Positions 1 to 10,700 of a stretch of 64,000 bases of DNA are shown here, piece by piece. Numbering within the stretch: the first letter of the stretch is position 1; every line of letters begins with the position of its first letter. The stretch comes from Flavisolibacter nicotianae (lineage in GTDB: Bacteria; Bacteroidota; Bacteroidia; Chitinophagales; Chitinophagaceae). Under the pieces are notes generated by a model, which was not told the DNA's origin, made no database searches, and saw only the letters and a list, made by a program, of their open reading frames with translations. The stretch is from assembly GCF_003628535.1 (NCBI RefSeq), contig NZ_RBCI01000005.1:307727-371726 (forward strand). Reading direction: 5' to 3'. Made by a program: the position numbers and the translations under genes.

Positions 1-402
1 GGTCAGTCTGCCATCTGCTGCGATGAACGGACCGAAACTTTGTTCAAGCTGGGCACCAGCCGCCCAGGACGGAACGCTGCCGGCAACCTGCGTGGTACGG
101 ACGGGAACTTCCCTGACAAACAATCGGAAGCTGTCTTCCTCCGCCGGTTCCTCTTTTGCCAAAACAGTTTTTGCAATTTCCTCGATCGCGGAAAGCCGCA
201 CGGGTTCTATTTTTTCTTTCGAAAAAAGATCGGTGGCCTGGAAGGAAAGCTGTTGGTTGCGCAGCGATTCCTGTTCTTGTTGTAAAAGCGTTCCGGCTGC
301 CACCTGCTGCAATTTGCTTAATTGCTGTTCTTCGTTTTCGTTGCTGGTTTGTAAATGCCCGGTTAGCGATGCAAGGAGTGCAGTGAGTTGTTCCTGGTTC
401 AT
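1..402 (-). CDS. Hypothetical protein, partial (runs off left edge)
   Basis: An open frame on the minus strand begins at the ATG at 402-400 (MNQEQLTALLASLTGHLQ) and has no stop before the left edge, so at least 134 codons are present and the C-terminus is missing. The first 50 residues are rich in Gln and Glu and look helical, possibly coiled coil. A Glu-rich stretch follows, then a segment with Trp, Gly and Ala (SVPSWAAGAQLEQSFGPFI). There is no signal peptide or membrane segment. It has the same strand as the three giant genes whose last stop is about 280 bp upstream, and a 12-bp box in front of it (465-476) also occurs in front of the first giant gene. That suggests, but does not prove, that it belongs to the same regulon. 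I do not recognise the family. Confidence 0.65.
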   Translation of the reverse strand, partial: MNQEQLTALLASLTGHLQTSNENEEQQLSKLQQVAAGTLLQQEQESLRNQQLSFQATDLFSKEKIEPVRLSAIEEIAKTVLAKEEPAEEDSFRLFVREVPVRTTQVAGSVPSWAAGAQLEQSFGPFIAADGRLT

Positions 403-683
403 GGCAATTGTTTAGGACTTCTTCTTTAAAGTTAGCAGGGAAACCTGAGATATAGTACGATTTCTATTTATTCATATTTATTCTAATTATCCTGTCTGGC
501 TTTATCGGGTATTCCTGCCAGTTTGTGAATGGAAGTTTTTCACAACGGTGGAGATCACACAGTGCACGAGATTGTTTTTGGACCGTTTGCCTGGTAATTG
601 GAAAAGTTCGAGGTGAGTTTCCAATTTAGCATCACCACACTGCTGTCGATTGAAATGAGCCTGCAAGCGAACGAATAAAATTT
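403..683. other. Intergenic region upstream of the partial gene
   Basis: No credible gene is seen between the stop of the pseudo-PLD gene and the start of the left-edge gene. The part nearest the left-edge gene is AT-rich and holds the box at 465-476; the rest shows no clear terminator. Plus-strand open frames across the left-edge gene (23-415 and others) are shadows. Confidence 0.5.
465..476 (-). promoter_or_regulatory. 12-bp upstream box, copy 1 (TATGAATAAATA)
   Basis: On the minus strand the sequence reads TATGAATAAATA, 63 bases ahead of the ATG at 402. The same 12-mer lies upstream of the 2330-codon gene at 14874-14885, and in both places a CTATA follows 9-14 bases further downstream. 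It may be a promoter element or regulator site. Both regions are AT-rich, so chance is not excluded. No standard TTTG/TAnnTTTG promoter was found here. Confidence 0.35.
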
Positions 684-3600
684 TTATTCAGGAACAGTGC
701 TTAGTGCCGCGAGCCAGGTGTTGAGTACCGCCTGTGTCTGGAAAAATGTGTCACCGTTGGGATCTGCAAGGTTGTTGAGTGCTGTCGTTTCCGCCGGCGA
801 TAGATCGCTCAGGTCTTCGGGAACAAATGGCTTGATCATGCTTCCCCCGCCGCCTCTCAATAATTCTTTGAGCATCTCGAAAGCCCGGGTGCCATCCTGG
901 AGGAAAACTTTATTGGAGGAGGGTAGATTGGTTTGTTCATTGTCCAAACGCAGGTAGTGCAGCATCAGGTTGCGGCGCAGGTTGGTGATGACCGTGCTTT
1001 TGCCGCGGCGTAGTTGTTTGTCGCAAAAAACAACATCTGTGCTGCCGTCAAAAAACAAGCCGCGCTGACTAATACTGCCTGTGCCGGAAAGGGCCCACAC
1101 ATCATCCACAATGATCGTTTGTGTGTTCAACTTCAGCGGTCGGCCGGGAAAGGCAAGCGGATGGAAAGCCACCACCTGGTTGTCCCGCTCAAATAAATGG
1201 GTTGTGCTATCCTGCGTACCCAGTAAACGCTTTAGCGAATCGTTCCGGTTCTTGTGGTGAAAACGTGCGATGTTTTCGTAACCGCGGTTAAACGGTACGT
1301 CCTGGGCCAGGCAAACAAGCAGCTTGAGTCCCGGTTTCGCCTTAAGTTGGCTGACCAGCACTTCAATTAAATCATCGTCAGGCTTTGGATCACCGGGATT
1401 GGAAGCGTATTTCGTGGGACCGAAAAATGCGGTCTCGATGTAAATAAATTGCCTGGCGTTTTCAAACGCTTTTTTTGTTGCATAAAAACTGTCTCTGCGT
1501 CCAAATAAAGAAGCTGCGTATTCCCGTTTCAATTCTTCCAGCGCAAGCTGGTGATTGGCGGTAGCCTGTGTACCCGCCATAGCCGTGCGCATCTGGTCTT
1601 TGATGGCTTCGGGCAGCCACGGCGGACGGGTATTGGATGCGCCAATGAGCTGTTGCAGTTGGGAGGCCAGTGTGGCCGCATCGGCTGGCAGATTGCCGGT
1701 GTTATCCTGGTGCTGCGCCAGCGTAGGCGATTCCGTTTTCTTTCCAATGGTCTGCAACACGGCAGCGATGAACGTTCGACCTGCTGCTCCCGGTAATCCC
1801 GGCAATGCATAATCCGCATCGTTCACGAGCCGCGCCATTCGAATCGAAATATTTTGCGTGCGCCGCAATGCCATTCTTGCCAGGTCGTACGCCAACCGGC
1901 CGTTGCTCGTTGTTAAGCCGGTCGTGTGCATATCCACGCCACCCGGGCTTCCGGGATTGCCAATTGTGACCAGGTTTTCGCGGCTTTCTTTCAGGAGACG
2001 CAATCCACCGAGGTAGGCACTCCAGGCTGCGCCGGTTTTGCTTGCCGCGAGTCCTTCCAGTCTTGACTGCGTCGGTAACATCGGGGCAGATCGTGGCTGC
2101 GAACCATCCTGCGTGCCTGAGGCAAGGATAAAGGCGGTGATGTTGGTGATGGCAGAAATGGCATTGGACGATGTTCGCACACCGAGGAAGCCGGTGGTTG
2201 CTATGCCCCTGTTGGCAACCGTTACCAGTGTATTATTTCCCGGCAACAGCTTTGCCTGCTCGGCGGCACTCAGGGCTGCCGCTGCGCCAATGGTGGTCGC
2301 GATGTTCCCGAACCGGCGGCTTTGCACAGGGTTTGCGCTATTCACAATGACCATGTCGACAATCAGCGTGGCATTGGCCGGAGGAGTTACCGTACTGAAA
2401 GGCCGGTTGATGCCCAGCGGATCTTTCAGCCGGAAGGCGGCCGTGCCGTTGCGTACAATGGTGCCGGCGCCGTCGCCCCGTGTTTCCGTGCCGTCGTTGT
2501 GAAATACCCGGTGAAAAACACGCACCGCCCATCCGTCTTTCAGGAAGGTTTTGCCGGAAATATTCGCGATCTCGAAATAGACGTCGGTGTTGTTTGCAGC
2601 GGAATCGGCAATGTAGTGAGCCGCTTTGGTTATGTTCTGCTCAAGGCTGGCCGAAATCGCTTCATTGTTGCCGGCAATGCCCTGCGAAAACTGCGGCCAG
2701 AGATGGTTGCCGCTGCCATTGGGCACAGGCGGTAAATTGAAATCGTTTTGAATATCTGTTGACACGATCATCTGCTCCACGGAACCTGCCGAAAGCACCC
2801 GGGCTACTTCGCCAAGACATTCGTTGCCGGTAAAACAAAAGTTGAGGACTTCGTTGTCGCGGATGGGTGGCAACACATTTTCTGTTTTTGTTTTCTCCTC
2901 GTCCGGTATGTCGCCCAGCAAATGTTTGTTCCAGTTCACGGCTTTGATTCGGACGAAATCGCGTTGCAGTGTGATACCACTGGCGAGGGATGGATAGCTT
3001 GCCGTGTTTGCGAACAGGCCATTGCGTGAAAGGGCAAGCTGCAGCAAAGCATCGGCGCCGGTGTCTTTGGCCACTGGGTTGGCTTCATTTTGAAGCGTGA
3101 ACAATCCCTGTGCAGCGCCGCCAACATTGGCAAGGTTGACAAATGGAAAAGGTGTGTCGGCAAACGGCCTATTATAAATATCCGTCAGGTAGATTCGCTT
3201 CTGGTTACCGTCTGCTTGAGCAATCTGGTGGATCTGGCGATTAGCCGGTTGCGAGAACGGCGGCGCCGTGCTGCCTGATGGCTGGGCGGACCCGATTGAT
3301 TTGCTTTCGAGGCTCCAGTGTGTTTGCAAAAAGGTGTCCAGTGCATTGGCAACAGCCAGCGGATCGATCACGATGCCCTCTTCATCGTGAATGGTCAGGT
3401 TGCCTTTCATAAACAGCCGGTCGCCCGGGTTGAAAATTCCGGGCTGGGGTCCGTGCACGGTGTCGCTGCCTTCCGTATGGTCTATTTTGCCAGAACTGGC
3501 ATAAAAAAAATACCGGGGCACCGGCCTGTCAGGCTGGTCGCTGTTGGTTTTCCCTTCCAGTACAGACGCATAGAGCCTGCACAACGAGAGGTAAACCTGT

Positions 3601-3872
3601 GGTGTGGGTTGCAAAACAATGCCACCTGCAGGTGTAGTACCATCGTGAAGTTGCAGGAAAGACGCATGCAGGTTGTCCTGTGGGTTTGTGTGTTCGTCAA
3701 CAGTCACAAGGCCAGCAAAGGGTGCTACCCATTCGTCCGTATCAACAGAAAGGGTGAAGCCGTCCGCGGCGACTGTTGGCAGGGTATTCGGTGTGCTCTG
3801 TCCGTTAACCGTCCAGGATTTTGAAAGCTGGGGACAGGCGATGCCGAGAAGTTGAATGATATCGTTGATCAT
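684..3872 (-). CDS. Large protein with C-terminal phospholipase-D-like domain lacking catalytic residues
   Basis: A 1062-residue protein, last of three giant co-directional genes and 15 bp after its neighbour. There is no signal peptide or membrane segment. Residues 1-700 are beta-rich and unrecognised. Around 800-820 comes KKAFENARQFIYIETAFF, which matches the strand that opens phospholipase D domains. The HxKx4D motif should fall at 914-924, but the sequence reads LNTQTIIVDD, with Asn916 for His, Gln918 for Lys and Asp923 kept. The following GSxN motif reads GTGS. I checked the codons on the minus strand (AAC, CAA). By PLD-family knowledge the active site should be dead, so a binding or structural role is inferred. 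The C-terminal 60 residues are helical. The start ATG has no clear ribosome site. Confidence 0.7.
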   Translation of the reverse strand: MINDIIQLLGIACPQLSKSWTVNGQSTPNTLPTVAADGFTLSVDTDEWVAPFAGLVTVDEHTNPQDNLHASFLQLHDGTTPAGGIVLQPTPQVYLSLCRLYASVLEGKTNSDQPDRPVPRYFFYASSGKIDHTEGSDTVHGPQPGIFNPGDRLFMKGNLTIHDEEGIVIDPLAVANALDTFLQTHWSLESKSIGSAQPSGSTAPPFSQPANRQIHQIAQADGNQKRIYLTDIYNRPFADTPFPFVNLANVGGAAQGLFTLQNEANPVAKDTGADALLQLALSRNGLFANTASYPSLASGITLQRDFVRIKAVNWNKHLLGDIPDEEKTKTENVLPPIRDNEVLNFCFTGNECLGEVARVLSAGSVEQMIVSTDIQNDFNLPPVPNGSGNHLWPQFSQGIAGNNEAISASLEQNITKAAHYIADSAANNTDVYFEIANISGKTFLKDGWAVRVFHRVFHNDGTETRGDGAGTIVRNGTAAFRLKDPLGINRPFSTVTPPANATLIVDMVIVNSANPVQSRRFGNIATTIGAAAALSAAEQAKLLPGNNTLVTVANRGIATTGFLGVRTSSNAISAITNITAFILASGTQDGSQPRSAPMLPTQSRLEGLAASKTGAAWSAYLGGLRLLKESRENLVTIGNPGSPGGVDMHTTGLTTSNGRLAYDLARMALRRTQNISIRMARLVNDADYALPGLPGAAGRTFIAAVLQTIGKKTESPTLAQHQDNTGNLPADAATLASQLQQLIGASNTRPPWLPEAIKDQMRTAMAGTQATANHQLALEELKREYAASLFGRRDSFYATKKAFENARQFIYIETAFFGPTKYASNPGDPKPDDDLIEVLVSQLKAKPGLKLLVCLAQDVPFNRGYENIARFHHKNRNDSLKRLLGTQDSTTHLFERDNQVVAFHPLAFPGRPLKLNTQTIIVDDVWALSGTGSISQRGLFFDGSTDVVFCDKQLRRGKSTVITNLRRNLMLHYLRLDNEQTNLPSSNKVFLQDGTRAFEMLKELLRGGGGSMIKPFVPEDLSDLSPAETTALNNLADPNGDTFFQTQAVLNTWLAALSTVPE

Positions 3873-3887
3873 GATGGTCTGCTTCGT

Positions 3888-6800
3888 TTAGATGATGGGC
3901 TGTTCTTTTTCAACGACGTTTCCATTAACATCGGTGAGGCGGATAATCACTGACTTCGCCGCAGTAAACGCGTTCAGGTTAGCAACTCCCCTGAACACGG
4001 CTTCGTAGGTAAAGAATCCGTCTGCATCCTGCAGTCTTCCGCCTGCGATAGCTGCGTTACTGTTAGGGAAGAAGGGGAAATTGTCCGGTATCTGGTGCAT
4101 TGCGATGGCGAATAATTGCTTGACAACGTTGTGGACCTTTGCCCGTAACAAAATGCTCAGCGTGTATTGTCCTGCAGGCGGTTTGGTTTTGCCCAACTTC
4201 GTTTTGAAATTGAGGTTAACCGCACCGGCCGTGCGTTTTACGGCAATCTTGCCAATGACGATATTCTGTACAGGCCTGGTGAATGTGACGATGCTTTCTG
4301 TCTTCCTGCCAAACGGGTCTGCCACTGCTACTTTTAGCGTGACCTTTTCTACGAGCGGAAAGTTCAAGGCATAAGTGGAGAAGCCGGTTGCATCAATGCC
4401 CGGTAGCCGTACCAATGTATTCGGGGGTTCCACTACGCCTGCTTCCAGTTTTTTGATCGCGGGAAGATCACCGCCGGCCATTGGTTCAAACAAGCCACTG
4501 GCAGCCTGTTTGAACACCAATGCCGTATGGTTACCGTGCGGGCTTTTACCGACATATGCATTGGAACGAAACGAGAGACGAAGTTGTGTCTGCGCACTGT
4601 TTGCAACCAGCGTTACGGCGTTTAATGCCGGCGGTGCAGCGGGTGGTGGCGGCAATAACTCCAACAGGTTGGAAGCCGGCGAACGACCCGGCAATTTGCC
4701 GTTCGCCGGCTCGTTGATGCCCTGGCTAACGGCCCGGTAGTACAGGGGTGCCCAGCCTGCAGGGATGTTTTCTTCCACTTTAAAATAGTCAAAGGGTTTT
4801 GCCGGATCGGTCACCACTTCATCGTTCACGCCATCGGTGATCCTGAATTTTGTCCAGCCGGCGGTTGGTCCCACACTAACGGGTAAGCCCATCATGTTCA
4901 CGTCAGCGCCAAGGTATTCTTTGGTTGTACGGTACAATTCGATGGTGGCAGTGTTGTTTCCCGCACCGACATTTAGTTTCAGCACAGCCTTGGGTGTAAC
5001 AAGTTTTTTATTGACGAAACCCAGTAGCGACGGCGGGCCGGGTGTGATCTTTTCGGGAATGGCCACGTAGATCCAGTCACTCAGTTTGCTTTCCGCCCCC
5101 TGGTCCGTAAACGATGAAACGGCATAGATAAACAAGCCTTGCGTATCGCCATTCAGTTCCAGTTCTATGTCCGGTGTAAACAGGGGTTTTTTATTGACAC
5201 GGGTAAATGCATCGATGGCGCGGTTCCTGTCGGCCGCATTGGTGCTGGGAAGGTTTAGCGCATCGCGCCGTTTAAAGATCGATTCGTCTTTGGGGTAGTT
5301 GACAATGCTGAGCAGACGGTCTTTCAAACTCATCTCTGTCGCGAGGTAAACAGCATAGCTGACCGCGCCGGGCACGGGGTTGAATGTCAAATGGAACCGG
5401 CTGATATTGTTTGCATCGGGGAGGGTAGCAAACTTAATATCGGGAACAAAGAGCGGCGGATTGCGTGGTACCGGGTCAGCCGCCGTAATGACAACCGGTT
5501 TGGAAAAAGGTGAGAAGGCGCCAGGGTTTTTTGCTTCTGCTGCACGGGCATAAACCGTGAAATAAAGTTTGGTTGTCGAACTGAAATCGAGGTTGAAATT
5601 TTTTAATGTGACGCGGTAAGTGCGCAGATCGGTGTTGGAGACGGAAGGCAATCCGTTGCTGCTGCCGGCCGATGCGCTTGGGTCTTCTTTTACATCGCCT
5701 TCTGTTGACGGCACGGGCACCAGATTGTTGGCTGCATCGAGTTTGAAAAGTTGTGACACATTCCCGCTGAATCGAATACGGTATCGTTCCGTTGATCCAC
5801 CGCTGTTGCCAACCACGACGCCCTGCACGGTCACAGGCGGGTTCGGGTTGGGTGGCGACACAAAATAGCCTGCAAGCTGTATTTCGAAAGGCGTTCGGTC
5901 TTCCCAGTCCCATGCCAGCACGATTTCCAGTTGTGAGCCGGGATAAATATGGTTGTTCACACCTTCGTGCCTGCCGGTGAGCTGGGCCGAAATCACCCGT
6001 GGCGTTTGCGGCGGACGGGCCACCAAAACGTGTGAAGCGACCGACCAGTTACTCCAGGTGCCGAATACGTTTTGTGCGGCGGTATAATACTGCTGTGTGA
6101 GGCTGCCCACAAACGGAACGGCGGAACGGTCGTGGTGAAAACGCTCAAACCCGCTGCCGTCGCGGCCGGGCGGGTCAACGGCATTTTCATCGGCACGAAG
6201 TGCGGGTACATAGGGCATGTTCTTGCCGGCTATAAACGGACGTTCCTGGTTAAGAAATTTGATGTTGGTGCCAGGCCCGGTGTTGTTCTTAAAAGCAATC
6301 GCGTAACAAAGCGGACTCCTGTCCTGGATGGGCGGCCGTTGCCAGCTTAGGCGCACATGTTCGTAGTCGTTATCGTCCCGCACAAGCGGCCTGTTTTGCC
6401 CAATGGTATCGGCCTGCAGCGCAGAAGGCGGAAGCGGATTTTGAATATCAAAATGGCTGATCGTGGCATACTCGGTTTCTACAAAGTTTTTGAATTTCAA
6501 CTTGTAGGAGATCGCAAAGCCTTCCTGCTCGGGTACCAGTTGCAGAACCGGTGTACGGAACGTTGCACTGATCATGTAATCGAAGGCATGGATGTTACCC
6601 GGCAATGCAATGGCAGCAATGCCTGGAACGGCGGCGCCCAGGGGTAAGAAATCTATCGTTCCAAAACCCAGGCCCAACGCATGCCAGCAGTCGGTTGCCG
6701 CGGTCAAAATGGTCGCTGCACAAACGGGGTGTTGAAAAGTGCCATCTTCCTGCGGAGCGGGATTGGCGGGATCGACAACCCCCAGTGTCTGCATTTCTTT

Positions 6801-7718
6801 CACATAGTTTTCCTGTAGCCCTAATAACAAGTCTGGTGCTGTCTTGTACACTTGAGTTAGCATCTCTTTGATGTCGTTCAGCGTACCAGTAATACAGTTT
6901 TTCAAGGCCACCGTTTGTTGATACGATTTTACCAGCTCGGTACCGGTTGGCACCTTCCAAAGCGGGATCGCAACACCATCGGGTGCCGTGGGTGGCGGGT
7001 CTTTGTAAAACAATTTATAAATATCGGCCCGTTGCCTGCACGCCACATCCGGCGTTTGCAGAGCATTGATATAGCCCTGCGGCGTGGTGCTGTACAAAGT
7101 CTCGTCTATACTGCCAGCGGTGAAGGGCAAACCAACAATCTGAATACGCTTCCAGGCCGGGTCGTTCACGTAATTCAACATCGTGATGCCTGTAGCTGCC
7201 GTAATTTGAAATCCACCGCCGTTGATACGCAAACCACCGAGATAGGGCTGGTCGACCAGGAAAGAAAAACTGTTGCCGGCCGCGATGCTGTTGAAGAATT
7301 GCTTCTTCCCGTTGTAGTCCTGGAATTCGGCATCCAGCGGGGCAATGGTGTAATTGGCAGGAGAGCTTTGACTGTTTTTCACCGTGATCATCACGCGGAA
7401 AAAAGGTCCGTTCTGAAAAGCCACGCCGTTTGTCATTCCTGCCAGTACAATGGCTTCCGGTACAAGCGAGGTTTTCTTTTCTTTCCGGTATAGCGTAAAG
7501 GGTGTAATGGGCAGGCCGAGACCGGGGGATACACGCCAGCGTAAACCAATGGGAACCGTGGCTGCGGGAAATTCGGTTTTGATATCAAAGCCCAACGCAT
7601 CGATCAGCCGTTTAACTTCTTCCGCCTTGAAGGTGCGCATGCCGCCATCCTGGTTGTAGGCTGCCGGCGCAAAAGCCGCTTCACACTCGATTTTCATGGG
7701 CGCAATCTTTCTTGCCAT
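3888..7718 (-). CDS. Large protein with FN3-like repeats
   Basis: 1276 residues, starting MARKIAPMKIECEAAFAP with no signal peptide. From about residue 450 the sequence falls into repeating beta-sandwich-like segments of fibronectin type III character: near 456-560 (DYEHVRLSWQRPP, later WSNWSVASHVLV), 576-700, 770-890 (RFHLTFNPVPGAVSYAVYLA), 896-1010, 1032-1130 and 1150-1270. The first 450 residues are a separate region of unknown fold. The gene lies 19 bp after the 2330-codon gene and 15 bp before the pseudo-PLD gene, so the three are almost certainly one transcript and may form one assembly. FN3 repeats usually bind or space other domains. No catalytic motif was found. Product localisation is unknown because no export signal is visible. 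Confidence 0.65.
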   Translation of the reverse strand: MARKIAPMKIECEAAFAPAAYNQDGGMRTFKAEEVKRLIDALGFDIKTEFPAATVPIGLRWRVSPGLGLPITPFTLYRKEKKTSLVPEAIVLAGMTNGVAFQNGPFFRVMITVKNSQSSPANYTIAPLDAEFQDYNGKKQFFNSIAAGNSFSFLVDQPYLGGLRINGGGFQITAATGITMLNYVNDPAWKRIQIVGLPFTAGSIDETLYSTTPQGYINALQTPDVACRQRADIYKLFYKDPPPTAPDGVAIPLWKVPTGTELVKSYQQTVALKNCITGTLNDIKEMLTQVYKTAPDLLLGLQENYVKEMQTLGVVDPANPAPQEDGTFQHPVCAATILTAATDCWHALGLGFGTIDFLPLGAAVPGIAAIALPGNIHAFDYMISATFRTPVLQLVPEQEGFAISYKLKFKNFVETEYATISHFDIQNPLPPSALQADTIGQNRPLVRDDNDYEHVRLSWQRPPIQDRSPLCYAIAFKNNTGPGTNIKFLNQERPFIAGKNMPYVPALRADENAVDPPGRDGSGFERFHHDRSAVPFVGSLTQQYYTAAQNVFGTWSNWSVASHVLVARPPQTPRVISAQLTGRHEGVNNHIYPGSQLEIVLAWDWEDRTPFEIQLAGYFVSPPNPNPPVTVQGVVVGNSGGSTERYRIRFSGNVSQLFKLDAANNLVPVPSTEGDVKEDPSASAGSSNGLPSVSNTDLRTYRVTLKNFNLDFSSTTKLYFTVYARAAEAKNPGAFSPFSKPVVITAADPVPRNPPLFVPDIKFATLPDANNISRFHLTFNPVPGAVSYAVYLATEMSLKDRLLSIVNYPKDESIFKRRDALNLPSTNAADRNRAIDAFTRVNKKPLFTPDIELELNGDTQGLFIYAVSSFTDQGAESKLSDWIYVAIPEKITPGPPSLLGFVNKKLVTPKAVLKLNVGAGNNTATIELYRTTKEYLGADVNMMGLPVSVGPTAGWTKFRITDGVNDEVVTDPAKPFDYFKVEENIPAGWAPLYYRAVSQGINEPANGKLPGRSPASNLLELLPPPPAAPPALNAVTLVANSAQTQLRLSFRSNAYVGKSPHGNHTALVFKQAASGLFEPMAGGDLPAIKKLEAGVVEPPNTLVRLPGIDATGFSTYALNFPLVEKVTLKVAVADPFGRKTESIVTFTRPVQNIVIGKIAVKRTAGAVNLNFKTKLGKTKPPAGQYTLSILLRAKVHNVVKQLFAIAMHQIPDNFPFFPNSNAAIAGGRLQDADGFFTYEAVFRGVANLNAFTAAKSVIIRLTDVNGNVVEKEQPII

Positions 7719-7736
7719 GTTGAATTTTTTCGGTGA

Positions 7737-10700
7737 TTAATCTTCTTCCTCCCAGGGTGCCAGTTTGGGCAATGTCATGTTGATCGCGTCGTGCAGCGCA
7801 AAATGTCCTGCCTGTCCGTATTCTTCTTCCACATGGGTGAAGATGTGTTTTTTCAGTTGCAGGTGGATTTGCCTGCCCCGCGCATCGGGCTTTAGGTAAA
7901 CAATAGTCCGCGTGCCGCCCTGCGTACGGGAAATCTTCTGCACAACGCTTGTATCCGGAGCTTCCAGCAGTTCCAGTTCAAGTTTGTCTTTCATCACCCA
8001 GTGCTTCACATCGCCGCTGTCGGCCACGATGGTTTCCGTTGCGGGGTAGGGCCGTTTGCGCCAATGGGGTTCCGGTGTATCGATGTATACGGCCTCCAGC
8101 GTCGTGACCAGAACGCTGCTCACCACCTTGCTGCTCCACAGCAACGAAACAACAATATTGTCCGCTGCGGCCAGTGCTGGCAGGCCTGCATCCAGCAAGG
8201 CTGTTTGCATCTCCGCATCCGTGCATTCATCCGGCAGGGCGGCAAGGTTGTCTTTTAACAGCCGGGTAGTGCTGTAGGTGGCCTTGATCAGCTTTCCAAA
8301 TTCTTCGGCGCTGGCATAGCGGCTGGTACGGAAGGCCATTTTGTACAAAGGTGTGCGGTACGTGTTGCTGTTGGGATCAATTACGTCGCCCTGCCTGGCA
8401 ATTTCAACTGTGTATTCTGTGTTCAACAGGAGGTCAACGCCAATCGTGAACACAACATGTTCTTCCCGTTGCCCGCTGTCGTTGATGCAGGGAAGCTTGT
8501 CTCGCTGTACTTCTTCCAAGGTGTGCAGGTAAGGTGTTTTGACGGCGGCACGGATCTTTTTAAACTGCGAAACGTTTGCCGGGTCAATCTGCATCTTTGG
8601 CGGGTCAACTGCCGGGTGGGCGCCGTTTGCCTTCAGCACTTTTGCAAGAAGATTAATGCCGTAGGCCTTGAAGAGCTGGATGACACTTTCGTCGTTGAGG
8701 TAAATCTGCACAGGCTCATTCTTAAAATGATAGCGCATGTCATTTTGCGGTGTGGTAAACAGCACCCATGGGTCGAGGCGCTGCGGCGCATTGGCATCGG
8801 TTTTAAAGACAAAGGTTTTGGCCGGGGCTGCGACAAAGTTGGCGTCGACCAATCCTTTCTCGTCCTTGCGCTGGAACTGGTAGTTCACCGTCAACTCGTA
8901 GGTTGTGTTGGGCTTGAGCAAGGCGCGGAGCGGTTCTCCCTGTAAAGCATCTGTCAACTGGTCCTTGTCGCTTTGCTGGGTGTGCGTATCGTGTTCTTCC
9001 CGCTGAAATTCAGCTGCGGTGAGGCTCTCAATAGCACACAAGAGCGCCGACGGCGGCTCGGTCATGGGTTTGGTGCGCCGGGTGACGATCATGATGTAAC
9101 GCATGCCCGGCATGCCTTTGTAATGGACCAGCATGCGCCGCAAACGGCTTTGGCTTTTGTCCAGTTGCTCCAGGAGCAGCCAGATTTTAGCCACGCCCTG
9201 TGTCCACGGACCGGATGGCAGGAGCCAGTTTGGCGGCAGGTCGGTTGGCAGCTTAACGTCGGTAAAGCCGGTGTCTGTAATGGTTTTTTCCGAGAGGACA
9301 TTGAAATCTTTGTCCAGGGTGCGGATCAGCGTTTTTTCGGGCAGTACCAGTTTTTGCGCAAGGGCGAGAAACAGTTCTGCGCCAACCAACTCGCCTGCAT
9401 CGATGAGGATATTCTCGGCTTCGAATTTTGCAATGGCTTCTTTCGTTTCCGGAGGCAGGTCCGGTTGCGTGTCAACAGGATTTGTGATAGCAGCTTCAAA
9501 CGGAAGTTGGAGCACCCGGCCAAATCGTGCCGCACCTTCCTGCACGTTTGCGCCAATTACTTTGGCATGGGTCAGGATGGTTTTGCGAATGGAGAGCCAG
9601 GCTTCCAAAATACCCGGCAAATCAGTGGGAAAACGGTTTTCAAAAACAAACAGTTCGGTGTCGGCCGGTTTACTGCGAACGGTGCCTGGCGGATCGGGAA
9701 AGGCAACACCGGCTAGTTTCCACCCCGCATCACTTAAGCCCAACGGTTTTTGATTAAACGTATACAGTACGCTGGTAGCCGGTGCTATTTGTTTGCACAC
9801 GATTTCCCACCGGTCCGTGACAGTATCCGTCAACTCTTTGCTGCGTTGCACGGCCCGGGGCGTTGGATCGGGGCTCCAGCTAAGCAAGGCAAGATCCACG
9901 CTGCTTTCGTCGTCACCCGGCTTGTCGGTGGGCTTTTTCCAGAAATTAACGGGCTTTGGCTTGCTGTTCTCCAGCAAGGGTTGACTGAGTGAAAGACTGG
10001 TTAGCTTGTAGCGCACAAAACGTTTGGCGCCGACGCTTACCCATCCATCCTGTGTAAGGGTGCCCGATTGCGGGATGGCATCGGTAAAGGTGGTGCATCC
10101 CTGCACATCAGGCGTGGCAAAAAGATTAAGAACCGGGATGCTGTCAATAGGAACCGTTGGCACCGGATCGCTGGTATTCTTTACCGCCGCTTTTCCTAGA
10201 GCGCAGTCGATCGGCCGGTCCACACCCTGTCCTTCCATCAGGGCCGAACTCCGGCTTACCAGGGTCAGGGAAGTCAGCAGGTCGGGTGGCGGCTGAACCG
10301 AAACCGGGCTGTTGATTTCAATGTTTACGCAACCCTTCACGCTAAAGAAGAAAAAGCTCACCTTGCCACAGGCCTTGCCGTGGATATAGGTATGCGGAGT
10401 GGGTCCTTCTACTTCGAGATCTGCTTCGGCTGAAATTGAAACAATCCACAGGTGTAACTGTCCCTTCAATTCCAGCAATCCAAAAAAATGCAGGGGTGAG
10501 AAGGAAACACCGGCCGCAAGGTCGCCGCGGACTTCCAGGTAAAGACCGCTGCTCTTTTTACCAAAGACCAGCGAGGCGCCGATGCCCAGTGCAATTGAGA
10601 AGCCCGTTAACTTGTGGTCACCCGGCTTGGGCCAGTCCTGGATCCCGTTGCCGTGAATCATCAGGTAAGCATACCCGCGGGCAATACCGAGGATCAGTGC

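Noticed and set aside
23..415. Plus-strand ORFs of 76-130 residues at the left edge
   Set aside because: They are shadows of the minus-strand partial gene, with Cys- and Ser-rich composition typical of antisense frames.
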